DNA of 61,255 nucleotides from Marivita sp. Its GTDB lineage: Bacteria > Pseudomonadota > Alphaproteobacteria > Rhodobacterales > Rhodobacteraceae. A program made the translations under genes and the position numbers. This document shows, piece by piece, positions 34,151 to 43,669 of this stretch (positions are counted from its first letter, which is position 1; the number at the start of each line of letters is the position of its first letter). Under the pieces are notes generated by a model. The model was given only the letters and a program-made list of their open reading frames with translations. It was not told the origin of the DNA and did not search any database. The stretch lies in contig NZ_JALEGT010000108.1 in NCBI RefSeq assembly GCF_022763305.1, positions 1 through 61,255 of the forward strand. The letters run 5' to 3'.

Positions 34151-34876
34151 ATGGCTAAGCCAGCAACACCAGACGACGGTCCCCGCCATGTGGCGATCAT
34201 CATGGACGGCAACGGCCGCTGGGCGACCCAGCGGGGCAGACCGCGTCTGTTCGGCCATCAGGCAGGCGCGCGACGCGTGCGCGAAATCGTCGAGGCCTGC
34301 CCGGCGCTTGGCGTCGATTACCTGACGGTCTTTGCCTTCTCGACCGAAAACTGGAAACGCACGCAGTCGGAAGTGGCAGGTCTGATGAACCTCTTCCGCC
34401 GCTACATCACGCGTGAAGCCAAGGCGCTCAAGGCCAACGATGTCTGCGTCCGCTTCATCGGCGACCGTGTGCGCCTCGATGCGAAGCTTGTGTCGATGAT
34501 GGACGAGCTTGAGGCGCTGACGGCGAATTGTCAGTCGGTGAATCTCACCATCGCGATCAACTATGGCGGCCGCGACGAGGTGGCCCGCGCCACCAAACGT
34601 CTTGCGCGTGACGTGGCCGAAGGCAGGCTGAACCCCGAAGACGTGGATGAAGAAACGCTGCCAAAGTATCTGGATACCTGCGTTTTACCCGATCCGGACC
34701 TTGTGATCCGCACCAGCGGAGAGGCGCGGATTTCCAACTTCCTTCTGTGGCAATCGGCATATTCCGAATACGAATTCATCGACACGCTCTGGCCGGATTT
34801 CACCGCCGAGGAATTCCGCAAGGTCGTCGGAGGCTTCGGCACCCGCGAACGCCGCTTCGGCGCCGTGGTGGCATGA
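34151..34876 (+). CDS. uppS: Undecaprenyl diphosphate synthase
   Basis: A 241-residue cis-prenyltransferase: IIMDGNGRWA (16-25) with catalytic D19, FAFSTENWKR, and RTSGEARISNFLLWQ. It builds the C55 carrier lipid for peptidoglycan and LPS at the cytoplasmic membrane surface. It overlaps cdsA by 4 bases (ATGA). Confidence 0.96.
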   Translation: MAKPATPDDGPRHVAIIMDGNGRWATQRGRPRLFGHQAGARRVREIVEACPALGVDYLTVFAFSTENWKRTQSEVAGLMNLFRRYITREAKALKANDVCVRFIGDRVRLDAKLVSMMDELEALTANCQSVNLTIAINYGGRDEVARATKRLARDVAEGRLNPEDVDEETLPKYLDTCVLPDPDLVIRTSGEARISNFLLWQSAYSEYEFIDTLWPDFTAEEFRKVVGGFGTRERRFGAVVA

Positions 34877-35661
34877 CGTCAGGCAAGTGGGACGACCTCG
34901 CGCCGCGGCTCTTTTCAGCCGTGGGAATGGTGGCCATTGGCGCGCTTGGCGTCTGGCTGGGCGGCCTGTGGTTTCATGGCCTGATCTCGATCATCGTCGG
35001 TCTCATGGTCTGGGAACTGGTGACGATGCTCGACACCGCGCGCAGCAAGTCAGCCTTGATCCTCGCGGTTGTATCGGCGCTCGTGTCCATGGTCGCGGTG
35101 GAAATACCGGCGTCCTTTGCGCTGCCATTGCTTCTGATGCCGTCCATGCTGGGTCTCGGTCGGATGGAGCAGGGGGGCGTGACCTATGCCGTCTTCACCG
35201 CGCTGATCCTGCTGGCAGGCTACGGATTGATGTCGCTGCGGGACGATTTCGGGCTGACCTGGATGGTCTGGCTTCTCCTGATCGTGGTGGTGACGGACAT
35301 CGCGGGCTATTTTGCCGGACGCCTGATCGGAGGACCGAAACTCTGGCCGCGCGTGAGCCCCAAGAAGACATGGTCCGGCACCGTTGCAGGCTGGGCCGGG
35401 TCCGCCGTCGTGGCGCTCTTCTTTGCCTCCGGCACGCAGGCGGGAATCGGGCTCGTCGGGGTAAGCATCGCGGTCAGCATGGCCAGCCAGATCGGGGACA
35501 TTGCAGAAAGTGCGATCAAACGCCGGGCCGGGGTCAAGGACAGCTCGCGCCTGATTCCGGGTCATGGCGGGTTGCTTGACCGTTTCGACGGCATGTTGGG
35601 GGCCGCGATCTTTATCGTGATCGCAGGCCAGATTGTCGGATTTCCACCGGGGGCCCAATGA
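34873..35661 (+). CDS. cdsA: Phosphatidate cytidylyltransferase
   Basis: A 262-residue multi-pass membrane enzyme making CDP-diacylglycerol. The C-terminal signature is present: SPKKTWSGTVAG followed by KDSSRLIPGHGGLLDRFDG. ATG 34873 lies in the 4-base overlap with uppS; the longer frame upstream duplicates uppS sequence in another frame and is not used. It overlaps dxr by 4 bases. Confidence 0.94.
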   Translation: MTSGKWDDLAPRLFSAVGMVAIGALGVWLGGLWFHGLISIIVGLMVWELVTMLDTARSKSALILAVVSALVSMVAVEIPASFALPLLLMPSMLGLGRMEQGGVTYAVFTALILLAGYGLMSLRDDFGLTWMVWLLLIVVVTDIAGYFAGRLIGGPKLWPRVSPKKTWSGTVAGWAGSAVVALFFASGTQAGIGLVGVSIAVSMASQIGDIAESAIKRRAGVKDSSRLIPGHGGLLDRFDGMLGAAIFIVIAGQIVGFPPGAQ

Positions 35662-36830
35662 GGCGCATCACGATTTTCGGGGCCACCGGCTCCATCGGCC
35701 AGAACACGCTCGACCTTATTCGCCGGGACCGCGCATCTTATCAGGTCGTCGCTCTGACCGGGGATCGCAACATTGCGCGGCTGGCGGAAGACGCAAAGGA
35801 GCTGGGCGCCGAATTGGCCGTCACCGCGGACCCGGCACGTCTGGACGAACTGCGCGCGGCCCTGGCAGGCTCGGGGGTTGAGGCAGCAGCCGGGCCGGAT
35901 GCTCTGATCGAGGCAGCGAGCCGCCCGGCGGACTGGGTCATGTCGGCCATCGTCGGCTCAGCGGGGCTTGCACCGGGGCTGCGCGCACTGGAACAGGGCG
36001 CGAGCCTTGCGCTCGCCAACAAGGAAAGCATGGTCTGCGCAGGGCCCTTGATGCTGGCCACCGCCAAGGCCCATGGTGCCGCGATCCTGCCGGTGGACAG
36101 CGAACATTCCGCCGTCTTCCAGGCGCTGATCGGCGAGGACATGAGCGCGGTCGAGCGGGTGATCATCACGGCGTCGGGCGGGGCGTTCCGGGATTGGCCG
36201 ATCGAGGACCTCGCAGCGGCCACGCCGGAACAGGCCGCGACCCATCCCAATTGGGCAATGGGCCAAAGGATCACGATCGACAGCGCGTCCATGTTCAACA
36301 AGGCGCTGGAACTCATTGAAACACGAGAGTTTTTTCAGATAAAGCCCGAGCAGATCGAGGCTGTCGTACACCCGGAATCGATGATCCACGCGCTGGTCGG
36401 CTTCCGCGACGGTGCGCTGATGGCCCATGTCGGTCCGCCCGATATGCGCCATGCCATCGGCTTTGCGCTGCATTATCCGGACCGGAAGACGCTGCCGGTG
36501 GAACGACTGGATCTGGTGAAACTGGGTCAGCTCACCTTCCGCCCCGCCGACGAGACCCGCTGGCCGGCTCTGCGCCTTGCGCGTGAGGTGATGGCTACCG
36601 GTGGTCTGGCGGGGGCCTGCTTCAATGCGGCCAAGGAACGTGCGCTCGACGGGTTCATCGCCAAACGGATCGGATTCCAGCAGATTGCGGTTGTTGTCGA
36701 GGAAGTCCTGAGCAGAGTTTCGGCCCATCCGGGTCACATTGATGCCGACATCACTCTTGATAACGTGCTCCAGCTAGACCATCTCGCTCGGGTACGGGCA
36801 GACGACGTCATGAATGAATTAGAGGGTTGA
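35658..36830 (+). CDS. dxr: 1-Deoxy-D-xylulose 5-phosphate reductoisomerase
   Basis: A 390-residue NADPH enzyme of the MEP isoprenoid pathway. Visible: GATGSIGQNTLDLI (NADPH site), LANKESMVCAG, PVDSEHSA (metal ligand) and NWAMGQRITIDSASM-type substrate loop. It supplies precursors used by uppS two genes upstream and is within a translationally coupled run. Confidence 0.96.
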   Translation: MRRITIFGATGSIGQNTLDLIRRDRASYQVVALTGDRNIARLAEDAKELGAELAVTADPARLDELRAALAGSGVEAAAGPDALIEAASRPADWVMSAIVGSAGLAPGLRALEQGASLALANKESMVCAGPLMLATAKAHGAAILPVDSEHSAVFQALIGEDMSAVERVIITASGGAFRDWPIEDLAAATPEQAATHPNWAMGQRITIDSASMFNKALELIETREFFQIKPEQIEAVVHPESMIHALVGFRDGALMAHVGPPDMRHAIGFALHYPDRKTLPVERLDLVKLGQLTFRPADETRWPALRLAREVMATGGLAGACFNAAKERALDGFIAKRIGFQQIAVVVEEVLSRVSAHPGHIDADITLDNVLQLDHLARVRADDVMNELEG

Positions 36831-36833
36831 GCC

Positions 36834-38177
36834 TTGGATATTGCAGCGTTGCTGCCGCAGTTCGGTAGTGTGATTTGGACCCTCCTGGCCTTTGTGGTCG
36901 CGCTTTCGGTGATCGTGGCCATCCATGAATATGGTCATTACATCGTGGGCCGCTGGTCCGGTATCGACGCCGATGTGTTCTCCCTTGGCTTTGGCCCGGT
37001 GCTGTTCTCGCGTGTCGACAAACGCGGCACGAAATGGCAATTCGCGCTGCTGCCCCTGGGCGGCTACGTCAAGTTCAAGGGCGACAGCAACGCATCTGGC
37101 GGCAAGGACGAAGAGGCGATGGCCGGTTTGTCCGAAAGCGAAAGACGCCGCACCATGAACGGCGCGCCGCTCTGGGCCCGTGCGGCCACGGTCGCCGCAG
37201 GGCCTGCCTTCAATTTCGCGCTGTCCATTCTCATTTTCACCTGCGTTCTGATGCTCCGGGGCGAAGTGACGGACCCCGTGAAAGTCGGCGAATTGCGCGC
37301 GGTGCCAGCCGAGAACGAGCTTCAGGTCGGCGATATCCTTCTCAGCATCGAAGGCATCGACCTGCCGACCTACAGCGAATCCGCAAGTTTTCAGTCCTTC
37401 CTCGACGACCTGCCGCATCAGGAACACCTGCAATACACCGTGCAGCGTGGAGAGCGGACGCTCGATGTGCGGGGCCCGTATGTCTATCCCCCTGTGGCCA
37501 CGCAGATCATTCCGCGCTCGGCTGCGGATGATGCCGGGTTCCGCGCGGGCGACATCATCCTGTCCATCGATTCCCAGCCCATCTACGCGTTCGAGCAATT
37601 GCGCGAAGCCGTCGAAGGCTCAGAGGGCAACACCCTGACGCTCGAAGTCTGGCGTGACGGCGATGTGCGCGTTCTCGAGATGACGCCCCGCCGCACCGAC
37701 GAGCCGCAGCGCGACGGCACGTTCGAGACGAATTACCGGATCGGCATCGTGGGCGGCATGTTCTTTGAACCGGCAACCGAAATGACCGGGCCGTGGGCGG
37801 CTTTCGTGTCCGGCGTGCAGCAGACCGGTCGGATCATCGACGGGTCGATCTCGGGGCTGTGGTACATGATCACCGGTGCGATCAGCACCTGCAATCTGTC
37901 GGGTCCGATCGGAATCGCGGAAACCTCGGGCTCGATGGCCTCTCAGGGCACGACCAGCTTCATCTGGTTCATCGCGGTTCTCAGCACCGCGGTTGGTCTG
38001 CTGAACCTCTTTCCGATTCCTGTTCTCGACGGTGGACATCTCGTCTTCCACGCCTATGAGGCCGTGACCGGTCGCCCACCCAGCGACAAGGCCCTGCGCG
38101 TGCTTATGGCCATCGGTCTGACGCTGCTTCTGTCGCTGATGCTCTTTGCGTTGTCGAACGACCTGTTCTGCCCGTAA
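36834..38177 (+). CDS. rseP: RIP zinc metalloprotease (site-2 protease)
   Basis: A 447-residue inner-membrane protease: HEYGH zinc site at 31-35 in the first TM, two PDZ-like domains in the middle, and NLFPIPVLDGG near residue 400 as the second metal-site segment. It cleaves anti-sigma factor remnants within the membrane. The start is TTG at 36834, three bases after the dxr stop, with GAGGG upstream; no ATG fits. It precedes bamA as in most proteobacteria. Confidence 0.94.
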   Translation: MDIAALLPQFGSVIWTLLAFVVALSVIVAIHEYGHYIVGRWSGIDADVFSLGFGPVLFSRVDKRGTKWQFALLPLGGYVKFKGDSNASGGKDEEAMAGLSESERRRTMNGAPLWARAATVAAGPAFNFALSILIFTCVLMLRGEVTDPVKVGELRAVPAENELQVGDILLSIEGIDLPTYSESASFQSFLDDLPHQEHLQYTVQRGERTLDVRGPYVYPPVATQIIPRSAADDAGFRAGDIILSIDSQPIYAFEQLREAVEGSEGNTLTLEVWRDGDVRVLEMTPRRTDEPQRDGTFETNYRIGIVGGMFFEPATEMTGPWAAFVSGVQQTGRIIDGSISGLWYMITGAISTCNLSGPIGIAETSGSMASQGTTSFIWFIAVLSTAVGLLNLFPIPVLDGGHLVFHAYEAVTGRPPSDKALRVLMAIGLTLLLSLMLFALSNDLFCP

Positions 38178-38191
38178 ATCACGCCGCTGAT

Positions 38192-38217
38192 CGGGACGAT
38201 TTCACAGAATCGTCCCG
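38192..38217 (+). terminator. Hairpin after rseP
   Basis: CGGGACGATT / AATCGTCCCG (38192-38201, 38208-38217), 6-base loop, 14 bases after the rseP stop. There is no T run, so it may be a processing or attenuation stem before the small membrane-protein gene and the bamA promoter. Confidence 0.5.
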
Positions 38218-38286
38218 GATTGCGCCCGAATGATGACACATTTGCCCGGCATCTCGGGCATAGGAAAAAGTCATCCGAGGTGCGCC

Positions 38287-38445
38287 ATGCAAACGATCCA
38301 AGACGGCTATCGGTCGTTCAGCCTTCTGGTTTCCATCAATTGGGACCGGATGATCTATGTCTCTGCCATCGCGGCGTCGCTGTTCCTTGGGGCCTATCTG
38401 GGCAAGCTCATGATCGGCGCAATGACACACCCTGTCGGGTATTGA
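38287..38445 (+). CDS. 52-residue single-pass membrane protein between rseP and bamA
   Basis: A small ORF with a good GAGG ribosome site: MQTIQDGYRSFSLLVSINWD, then a TM helix at about 22-42 (MIYVSAIAASLFLGAYLG) and a short tail. Coding use resembles the neighbours. It sits between rseP and bamA, with no known product from this position in model bacteria. Function unknown. Confidence 0.62.
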   Translation: MQTIQDGYRSFSLLVSINWDRMIYVSAIAASLFLGAYLGKLMIGAMTHPVGY

Positions 38446-38465
38446 TCAAACCGGGCTCTGCGGTT

Positions 38466-38494
38466 TTGACAAGCTAGGGCAATCTGGGTACTCA
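38466..38494 (+). promoter_or_regulatory. Promoter for bamA
   Basis: TTGACA (38466-38471), a 17-bp spacer and TACTCA (38489-38494), 36 bp before the bamA start. The -35 is a perfect match to the sigma-70-type consensus. The same -10 box, also at 17-bp spacing, is found before fabZ. Confidence 0.6.
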
Positions 38495-38529
38495 CGTTCC
38501 AAAAGGGATGTCTGAGTAGGTTTCCAACA

Positions 38530-40872
38530 ATGACACAAGAAACAGGCGAGCAGGTCACACGGCAGTCGGCGCGCAAATCGTCGGTCCGTCCATTTCTCAT
38601 AGCTGCATCGGTTGCACTTGGCGTGGGCGTCCTGTCCGCTCCGAACATGGCGCTGGCGCAGGATTTCCGCTTCAACGCCATCTCGGTGGAAGGCAACCAG
38701 CGCATCGAGGCGGGCACCATCGCCAGCTATCTCGGCGTTGCGCGCGGCGAAACCGTATCTGCCGGCGAACTGAACGATGGCTATCAGCGCATTCTCGCTT
38801 CGGGCTTGTTTGAAACGGTCGAAATCGAACCGCGCGGCAATACGCTTGTCGTGCGCGTGGTCGAATTCCCGACGGTCAACCGCATCACCTTTGAGGGCAA
38901 TCAGCGGATTGACGACGACGCGCTGTCGCAGATCGTACAGTCGCAATCGCGCCGCGTCTTCAGCCCCTCCACCGCCGAGTCGGACGCGACCCGTATCACA
39001 GAGGCCTATGCCCAGCAGGGGCGCATCGCGGCCCGGGTGCAGCCCAAGGTCATCCGCCGGTCGGACAACCGGGTGGATCTGGTCTTCGAAGTCTTCGAAG
39101 GTGGCGTGTCCGAAATCGAACGGATCGGCTTTGCCGGCAATCAGGTCTTCAGCGACCGCCGTCTGCGCCGGATTCTCGAAACCAAACAGGCCGGTATTTT
39201 CCGCGCGCTCATCCGGTCGGACACCTTCATCGAGGACCGCATCGAATTCGACCGTCAGGTCCTACGCGATTTCTACCAGTCGCGCGGTTATGTCGATTTC
39301 CGCACCACCAGCGTGAATGCCGAACTCAGCGAAGAGCGTGATGGCTATTTCATCACCTTCAACGTGGAAGAGGGGCAGCAATTCTCGTTTGGCGAGGTGA
39401 CAGTATCCTCCGACCTCGCCGAGGTGGACCCGGACGTGTTCCAGAACGCCATCCGTCTGCGCTCGGGCCGAACCTATTCTCCGACGGCGGTGGAAACCGA
39501 GATTGCGCGCCTCGAACGACTTGCGATCCGCGAGGGGCTGAACTTCGTTCGCGTCGAACCCCGCGTGACCCGCAACGACCGGGACCTCACGCTCGACGTG
39601 GAGTTCCTGCTGACCCGGGGCGAGCGCGTCTTCGTCGAGCGCATCGACATCGAGGGCAACACCACTACGCTCGACCGCGTTGTGCGCCGTCAGTTCCGTG
39701 TCGTCGAAGGCGACCCGTTCAATCCGCGCGAAATCCGCGAAAGTGCCGAACGCGTCCGCGCACTCGGCTTCTTCGGCGACGCGAATGTCGAAGCCCGCGA
39801 AGGCTCGACGCCGCAGCAGGTGATCATCGACGTCGATGTCGAGGAACGGCCCACAGGTGCTCTGAGCTTCGGTGGCTCCTATTCGACAAACAGCGGTTTC
39901 GGCGCCACGATCTCGTTCAGTGAACGCAACTTCCTGGGACGCGGGCAGCAACTGTCGCTCGGCGTGACCACCGGGGTCGATTCCTCGAATTACAGCTTCA
40001 ACTTCACGGAACCGGCCTTTCTGGGCCGGGACGTGGCGTTCACGTTCAACCTGAACTACCTCGAGACCGACAACGCGTCTGCGGAATATGACACCGCGAT
40101 CGGCAATTTCTCGACCGGCTTTGGCTTCCCGGTATCTGAAAACGGTCGGTTCAGCCTGCGCTATGGCGCCCGGTTTTCCGACATCAAGAATCTCAGCACG
40201 TCCGTGGGCCAGATCATCACGGCTGAAGCCGCACGGGGCGAGGTGTGGGACAGCTTTGTCGGGTACCGCTACAGCTACGACACGCGGCGCACCGGCTTGA
40301 ACCCGAACGCGGGTGTCCTGCTGGAATTCGGTCAGGACTTTGCAGGTCTCGGTGGCGACAGTGCCTATATCGAATCCACCGTACGGGCCGTGGCGCAGAC
40401 CAAGATCCTCAACGACGACGTGACGCTGCGCGCCACGCTGCAAGCCGGTGCCCTCAGCTATTCCGAAGGGTCTTCGCGCGTTACCGATCGTTTCACGCTC
40501 GGCTCGAACCTTATGCGCGGCTTCCAGGGCGGTGGGATCGGACCGCGCGAAGTCGGACCTGGCGACGTGAATGATCCCCTGGGCGGCAACTATTTCGCAG
40601 TTGCGCGGTTCGAGGCGGAATTCCCGCTGCCCTTGCCGGAAGAATACGGCATCTCGGGCGGTGTGTTCTACGATGTCGGCAGCCTCTGGGGCCTCGAAGA
40701 CACCAATGCAAACGTGCTCTATGACGACTTTACAGCCCGCCATGTGGTCGGTGTGTCGCTCTTCTGGACAACCCCGCTTGGTCCGCTGCGGTTCAACTTC
40801 TCCGAAGCGTTGAGCAAGGAAAAGTTCGACGAAGACCAGGCCTTCGACCTGACGATTTCCACACAGTTCTAA
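38530..40872 (+). CDS. bamA: Outer membrane protein assembly factor BamA
   Basis: A 780-residue Omp85 protein. It has a long N-terminal region before the hydrophobic signal core (cleavage near ALAQ, about residue 45), five POTRA domains (about 48-430) and a 16-strand barrel. The barrel holds the typical LMRGF segment (residues about 658-662) and ends in Phe (TISTQF), the C-terminal outer-membrane signature. It inserts beta-barrel proteins into the outer membrane. The OmpH-type chaperone gene follows directly. Confidence 0.96.
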   Translation: MTQETGEQVTRQSARKSSVRPFLIAASVALGVGVLSAPNMALAQDFRFNAISVEGNQRIEAGTIASYLGVARGETVSAGELNDGYQRILASGLFETVEIEPRGNTLVVRVVEFPTVNRITFEGNQRIDDDALSQIVQSQSRRVFSPSTAESDATRITEAYAQQGRIAARVQPKVIRRSDNRVDLVFEVFEGGVSEIERIGFAGNQVFSDRRLRRILETKQAGIFRALIRSDTFIEDRIEFDRQVLRDFYQSRGYVDFRTTSVNAELSEERDGYFITFNVEEGQQFSFGEVTVSSDLAEVDPDVFQNAIRLRSGRTYSPTAVETEIARLERLAIREGLNFVRVEPRVTRNDRDLTLDVEFLLTRGERVFVERIDIEGNTTTLDRVVRRQFRVVEGDPFNPREIRESAERVRALGFFGDANVEAREGSTPQQVIIDVDVEERPTGALSFGGSYSTNSGFGATISFSERNFLGRGQQLSLGVTTGVDSSNYSFNFTEPAFLGRDVAFTFNLNYLETDNASAEYDTAIGNFSTGFGFPVSENGRFSLRYGARFSDIKNLSTSVGQIITAEAARGEVWDSFVGYRYSYDTRRTGLNPNAGVLLEFGQDFAGLGGDSAYIESTVRAVAQTKILNDDVTLRATLQAGALSYSEGSSRVTDRFTLGSNLMRGFQGGGIGPREVGPGDVNDPLGGNYFAVARFEAEFPLPLPEEYGISGGVFYDVGSLWGLEDTNANVLYDDFTARHVVGVSLFWTTPLGPLRFNFSEALSKEKFDEDQAFDLTISTQF

Positions 40873-41457
40873 ATGACTCGCGGAGGTCGCACAGCTTTGG
40901 GAGCGCTCTTCGGGGCGCTCCTTTGCCTTGGCCCGGGCGTTCAGGCGCAACAGGATGGCGGGCTGTCGAATGTCGGGGTGGTGCAGAGCCTGATCCTGAC
41001 CGTGGCGCCAGAAGCGCTGTATACCCAAAGCGATTTCGGCCAGCGCATCGCGCGCGAGATCGAAGAGGAAAGCCTCGAGATCGCCGCCGAGAACCGCACC
41101 ATCGAGGCGGAACTGACAGCTGAGGAACGCGAACTGACCGAGCTGCGCGACAGCCTTGCTCCGGCCGATTTCCGCGCCCGTGCCGAGGCGTTTGACGAAA
41201 AGGTGCAGCGCCTTCGCCGCGAACAGGACGAAAAGGCCCGCGCCGTCGGCACCCGCAACGACGAGGCCCGTCGGGCTCTGTTGACCGCCGCACAGCCGAT
41301 ACTGCTGCAACTCATGGTCGAAAGCGGGGCTGTTGCCGTTCTGGACCGGCGCGTTGTTCTGCTCAGCGTGGATTCCGTCGACATCACCGAGCAGGCGATC
41401 CTGCGGGTGAACGCGGAATTCGGCGATGGCGCCGAGATCCTGCCGCTGCGCCCCTGA
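40873..41457 (+). CDS. OmpH/Skp-family periplasmic chaperone
   Basis: A 194-residue protein with a signal peptide ([20 protein letters not shown] and cleavage near VQAQ) and a long charged coiled coil at about 60-130 ([29 protein letters not shown]). This is the Skp prong layout for holding unfolded outer-membrane proteins. Its ATG abuts the bamA TAA, so the two are co-translated. It is a Skp equivalent by fold and place rather than close sequence match. Confidence 0.88.
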   Translation: MTRGGRTALGALFGALLCLGPGVQAQQDGGLSNVGVVQSLILTVAPEALYTQSDFGQRIAREIEEESLEIAAENRTIEAELTAEERELTELRDSLAPADFRARAEAFDEKVQRLRREQDEKARAVGTRNDEARRALLTAAQPILLQLMVESGAVAVLDRRVVLLSVDSVDITEQAILRVNAEFGDGAEILPLRP

Positions 41458-41461
41458 CAGC

Positions 41462-41490
41462 TTGCTCCCCGGCACCGGGATTGGTACTCA
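41462..41490 (+). promoter_or_regulatory. Promoter-like element before fabZ
   Basis: TTGCTC (41462-41467), 17-bp spacer and TACTCA (41485-41490), 30 bp before the fabZ start. The -10 box is identical to that before bamA. Confidence 0.45.
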
Positions 41491-41519
41491 CAGCGCAACA
41501 AGATCATAAAGGACGCCCC

Positions 41520-41981
41520 ATGAGCGACACGCTTCTTCGTGCAGACATCCAGCTGATCCAGCGCATCCTGCCGCACCGCTATCCGTTCCTGCTTGTGGAC
41601 CGCGTGGAAGAGATCGACGGCACGCAATCCGCGCTTGGCATCAAGAACGTCACGATGAACGAGCCGCATTTCCAGGGGCACTTTCCGGGCACGCCGATCA
41701 TGCCGGGGGTGACGATCATCGAAGCGATGGCACAGACCGCTGCCGTGATGGTGGGCACCGCGCTTGACCTCGCGGACAAGGAAATGCTGATCTACTTCAT
41801 GGCCATCGACAAATGCAAATTCCGCCGCAAGGTGATCCCCGGCGACCAGCTCCAGATGCGGCTGACCACGCTGCGTGGCAAACCCGGCGGCAAGGTCTGG
41901 AAATTCGGCGGCGTGGCGACGGTGGACGGTGAGATGGCCGCGGAATGCGAATTCTCGGCCATGATGGATCTGCCCGCGTGA
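41520..41981 (+). CDS. fabZ: 3-Hydroxyacyl-[ACP] dehydratase
   Basis: A 153-residue hotdog-fold enzyme: [12 protein letters not shown] with the catalytic His, and [11 protein letters not shown] with the active-site acidic-helix region. It dehydrates 3-hydroxyacyl-ACP in fatty acid synthesis and competes with LpxA for 3-hydroxyacyl-ACP. ATG 41520 follows AAAGGACG; an upstream in-frame start at 41481 overlaps the promoter-like element. It overlaps lpxA by 4 bases. Confidence 0.95.
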   Translation: MSDTLLRADIQLIQRILPHRYPFLLVDRVEEIDGTQSALGIKNVTMNEPHFQGHFPGTPIMPGVTIIEAMAQTAAVMVGTALDLADKEMLIYFMAIDKCKFRRKVIPGDQLQMRLTTLRGKPGGKVWKFGGVATVDGEMAAECEFSAMMDLPA

Positions 41982-42763
41982 CAGCCCGCATTCACCCCAG
42001 CGCCATCATCGAAGAGGGCGCGCAGATCGGTGACGGCTGCGTCATCGGCCCGTTCTGTCATGTCGGCCCCGAGGTCGTTCTGGCCGACAATGTGACGCTG
42101 AAAAGCCATGTGGTCGTGACCGGTCAGACCTCGATTGGTGAAGGCACCGAGATCTTTTCCTTCGCCGTGATCGGAGAGATCCCGCAGGACCTCAAGTTCG
42201 AAGGCGAAAAGACCAGTCTGATCATCGGCGCGCGCAACCGCATCCGCGAGCATGTGACGATGAACACCGGCACCAAGGGTGGTGGCGGTGTGACCCGCGT
42301 GGGCGATGACAACCTCTTCATGGCGGGCTGCCATGTCGCCCATGACGTGCAGATCGGCAACCGCGTGATCGTGGTCAACAGCGCCGCTTTGGCCGGGCAC
42401 TGTATCCTCGAAGACGACGTGATCGTCGGTGGCCTGTCGGGCGTGCACCAGTTCGTCCGGATCGGGCGCGGCGCGATCATTGGTGCCGTGACGATGGTCA
42501 CGAATGACGTGATCCCCTATGGACTCGTGCAGGCGGATCGTGGTCGGCTGGACGGGTTGAACCTTGTCGGTCTCAAGCGCAAGGGCGTCAGCCGCGCCGA
42601 CATCACCGCGCTGCGGGCCGCGTTCCAGATGCTCGCTCAGGGCGAGGGTGCGTTTCAGGATCGCGCCCGACGTCTGGGCGAGGAAACCGACAGTGACTAC
42701 GTCCATCACATTGTCGATTTCATCCTAGGCGAGACCGACCGGTCCTTCCTCACTCCGGGTTGA
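41978..42763 (+). CDS. lpxA: UDP-N-acetylglucosamine acyltransferase
   Basis: A 261-residue left-handed beta-helix protein with hexapeptide repeats from [16 protein letters not shown] onward; the catalytic His lies in the HVAHDVQIG segment. It performs the first step of lipid A synthesis. GTG 41978 sits in the GTGA overlap with fabZ and gives the family N-terminus (TARIHPSAI). Confidence 0.95.
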   Translation: MTARIHPSAIIEEGAQIGDGCVIGPFCHVGPEVVLADNVTLKSHVVVTGQTSIGEGTEIFSFAVIGEIPQDLKFEGEKTSLIIGARNRIREHVTMNTGTKGGGGVTRVGDDNLFMAGCHVAHDVQIGNRVIVVNSAALAGHCILEDDVIVGGLSGVHQFVRIGRGAIIGAVTMVTNDVIPYGLVQADRGRLDGLNLVGLKRKGVSRADITALRAAFQMLAQGEGAFQDRARRLGEETDSDYVHHIVDFILGETDRSFLTPG

Positions 42764-42766
42764 GCC

Positions 42767-43669
42767 ATGACGCTGGCGGTGATCTGCGGGCAGGGGCGGT
42801 TGCCGCGCATCGTGGCCGAGGCGCAGCCGTCGCGCCCTTTGATCTGCGTTTTGAGCGGATTTGAACCTGACGGCCTGACCGCCGATCTGACCTTTCATCT
42901 GGAAACGCTGGGCAGTCTGCTCGACACGCTCGCGTCACGTGCGGTCACGCAGGTCTGCCTATGCGGAGCCATCCGCCGACCTCCGATAGATCCGACACGG
43001 CTCGACGCAAAGACGGCCCCCTTGGTGCCGCGCCTGCAAACTGCGCTGACCTCGGGCGATGATGGTGCTCTACGCATCGTGATGCAGCTCTTCGAAGAGG
43101 CGGGCCTGGCCATCGTGGCAGCGCACGAGCTTGTGCCTGATCTTGTCCCGCAACCCGGCGTTCTGACGCTCAAGACCTACACGCCGCAGAACGCGATCGA
43201 GGCGCGGTTGGGGGAACGCACCGTCGCAGCGATGGGCGTGCGGGATGCGGGTCAGGCCTGTGTCGTGCGCGGCGACAGCGTATTGGCCCGCGAAGATGCT
43301 GCCGGAACCGATGCAATGCTCACCCGTCTGGCCCGCGACCGTGCCAATCCCGACGGCGATTTTCTGTCCAACCCGATCACGGCGGCAGGTGACATGTTCG
43401 GCGGTCTCTTGGGGGATGCGACCGACTGGCTGACTGGCGGGTCGACCCCGTCGGAAGGCGGCATCCTTTTCAAGGGCCCAAAGCCCGGTCAGGACCGCCG
43501 CGCCGATCTTCCGGTGATCGGAGCAGGCACACCCGATGCCGTGGCCGCAGCAGGCCTGTCGGGTATCGTGATCGAAGCCGGGGGTGTGATGGTTCTGGAT
43601 CGCGCCAGAACCGTGGCCCGGTGTGACGATCTGGGCCTCTTCCTCTGGGTGCGGGAAAAGGGCGGCTGA
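42767..43669 (+). CDS. lpxI: UDP-2,3-diacylglucosamine diphosphatase LpxI
   Basis: A 300-residue DUF1009 protein, the alphaproteobacterial alternative to LpxH. It begins MTLAVICGQGRLPRIVAE and has the LCGAIRRPP and AGDMFGGLL segments, ending in VARCDDLGLFLW. It hydrolyses UDP-diacylglucosamine to lipid X for LpxB, the next gene. It starts 3 bases after lpxA and shares one base with lpxB (TGATG). Confidence 0.93.
   Translation: MTLAVICGQGRLPRIVAEAQPSRPLICVLSGFEPDGLTADLTFHLETLGSLLDTLASRAVTQVCLCGAIRRPPIDPTRLDAKTAPLVPRLQTALTSGDDGALRIVMQLFEEAGLAIVAAHELVPDLVPQPGVLTLKTYTPQNAIEARLGERTVAAMGVRDAGQACVVRGDSVLAREDAAGTDAMLTRLARDRANPDGDFLSNPITAAGDMFGGLLGDATDWLTGGSTPSEGGILFKGPKPGQDRRADLPVIGAGTPDAVAAAGLSGIVIEAGGVMVLDRARTVARCDDLGLFLWVREKGG

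Noticed and set aside
39262-41475. 737-codon frame antisense to bamA and the OmpH-like gene
   Set aside because: It spans two well-defined genes on the other strand and has no domain.
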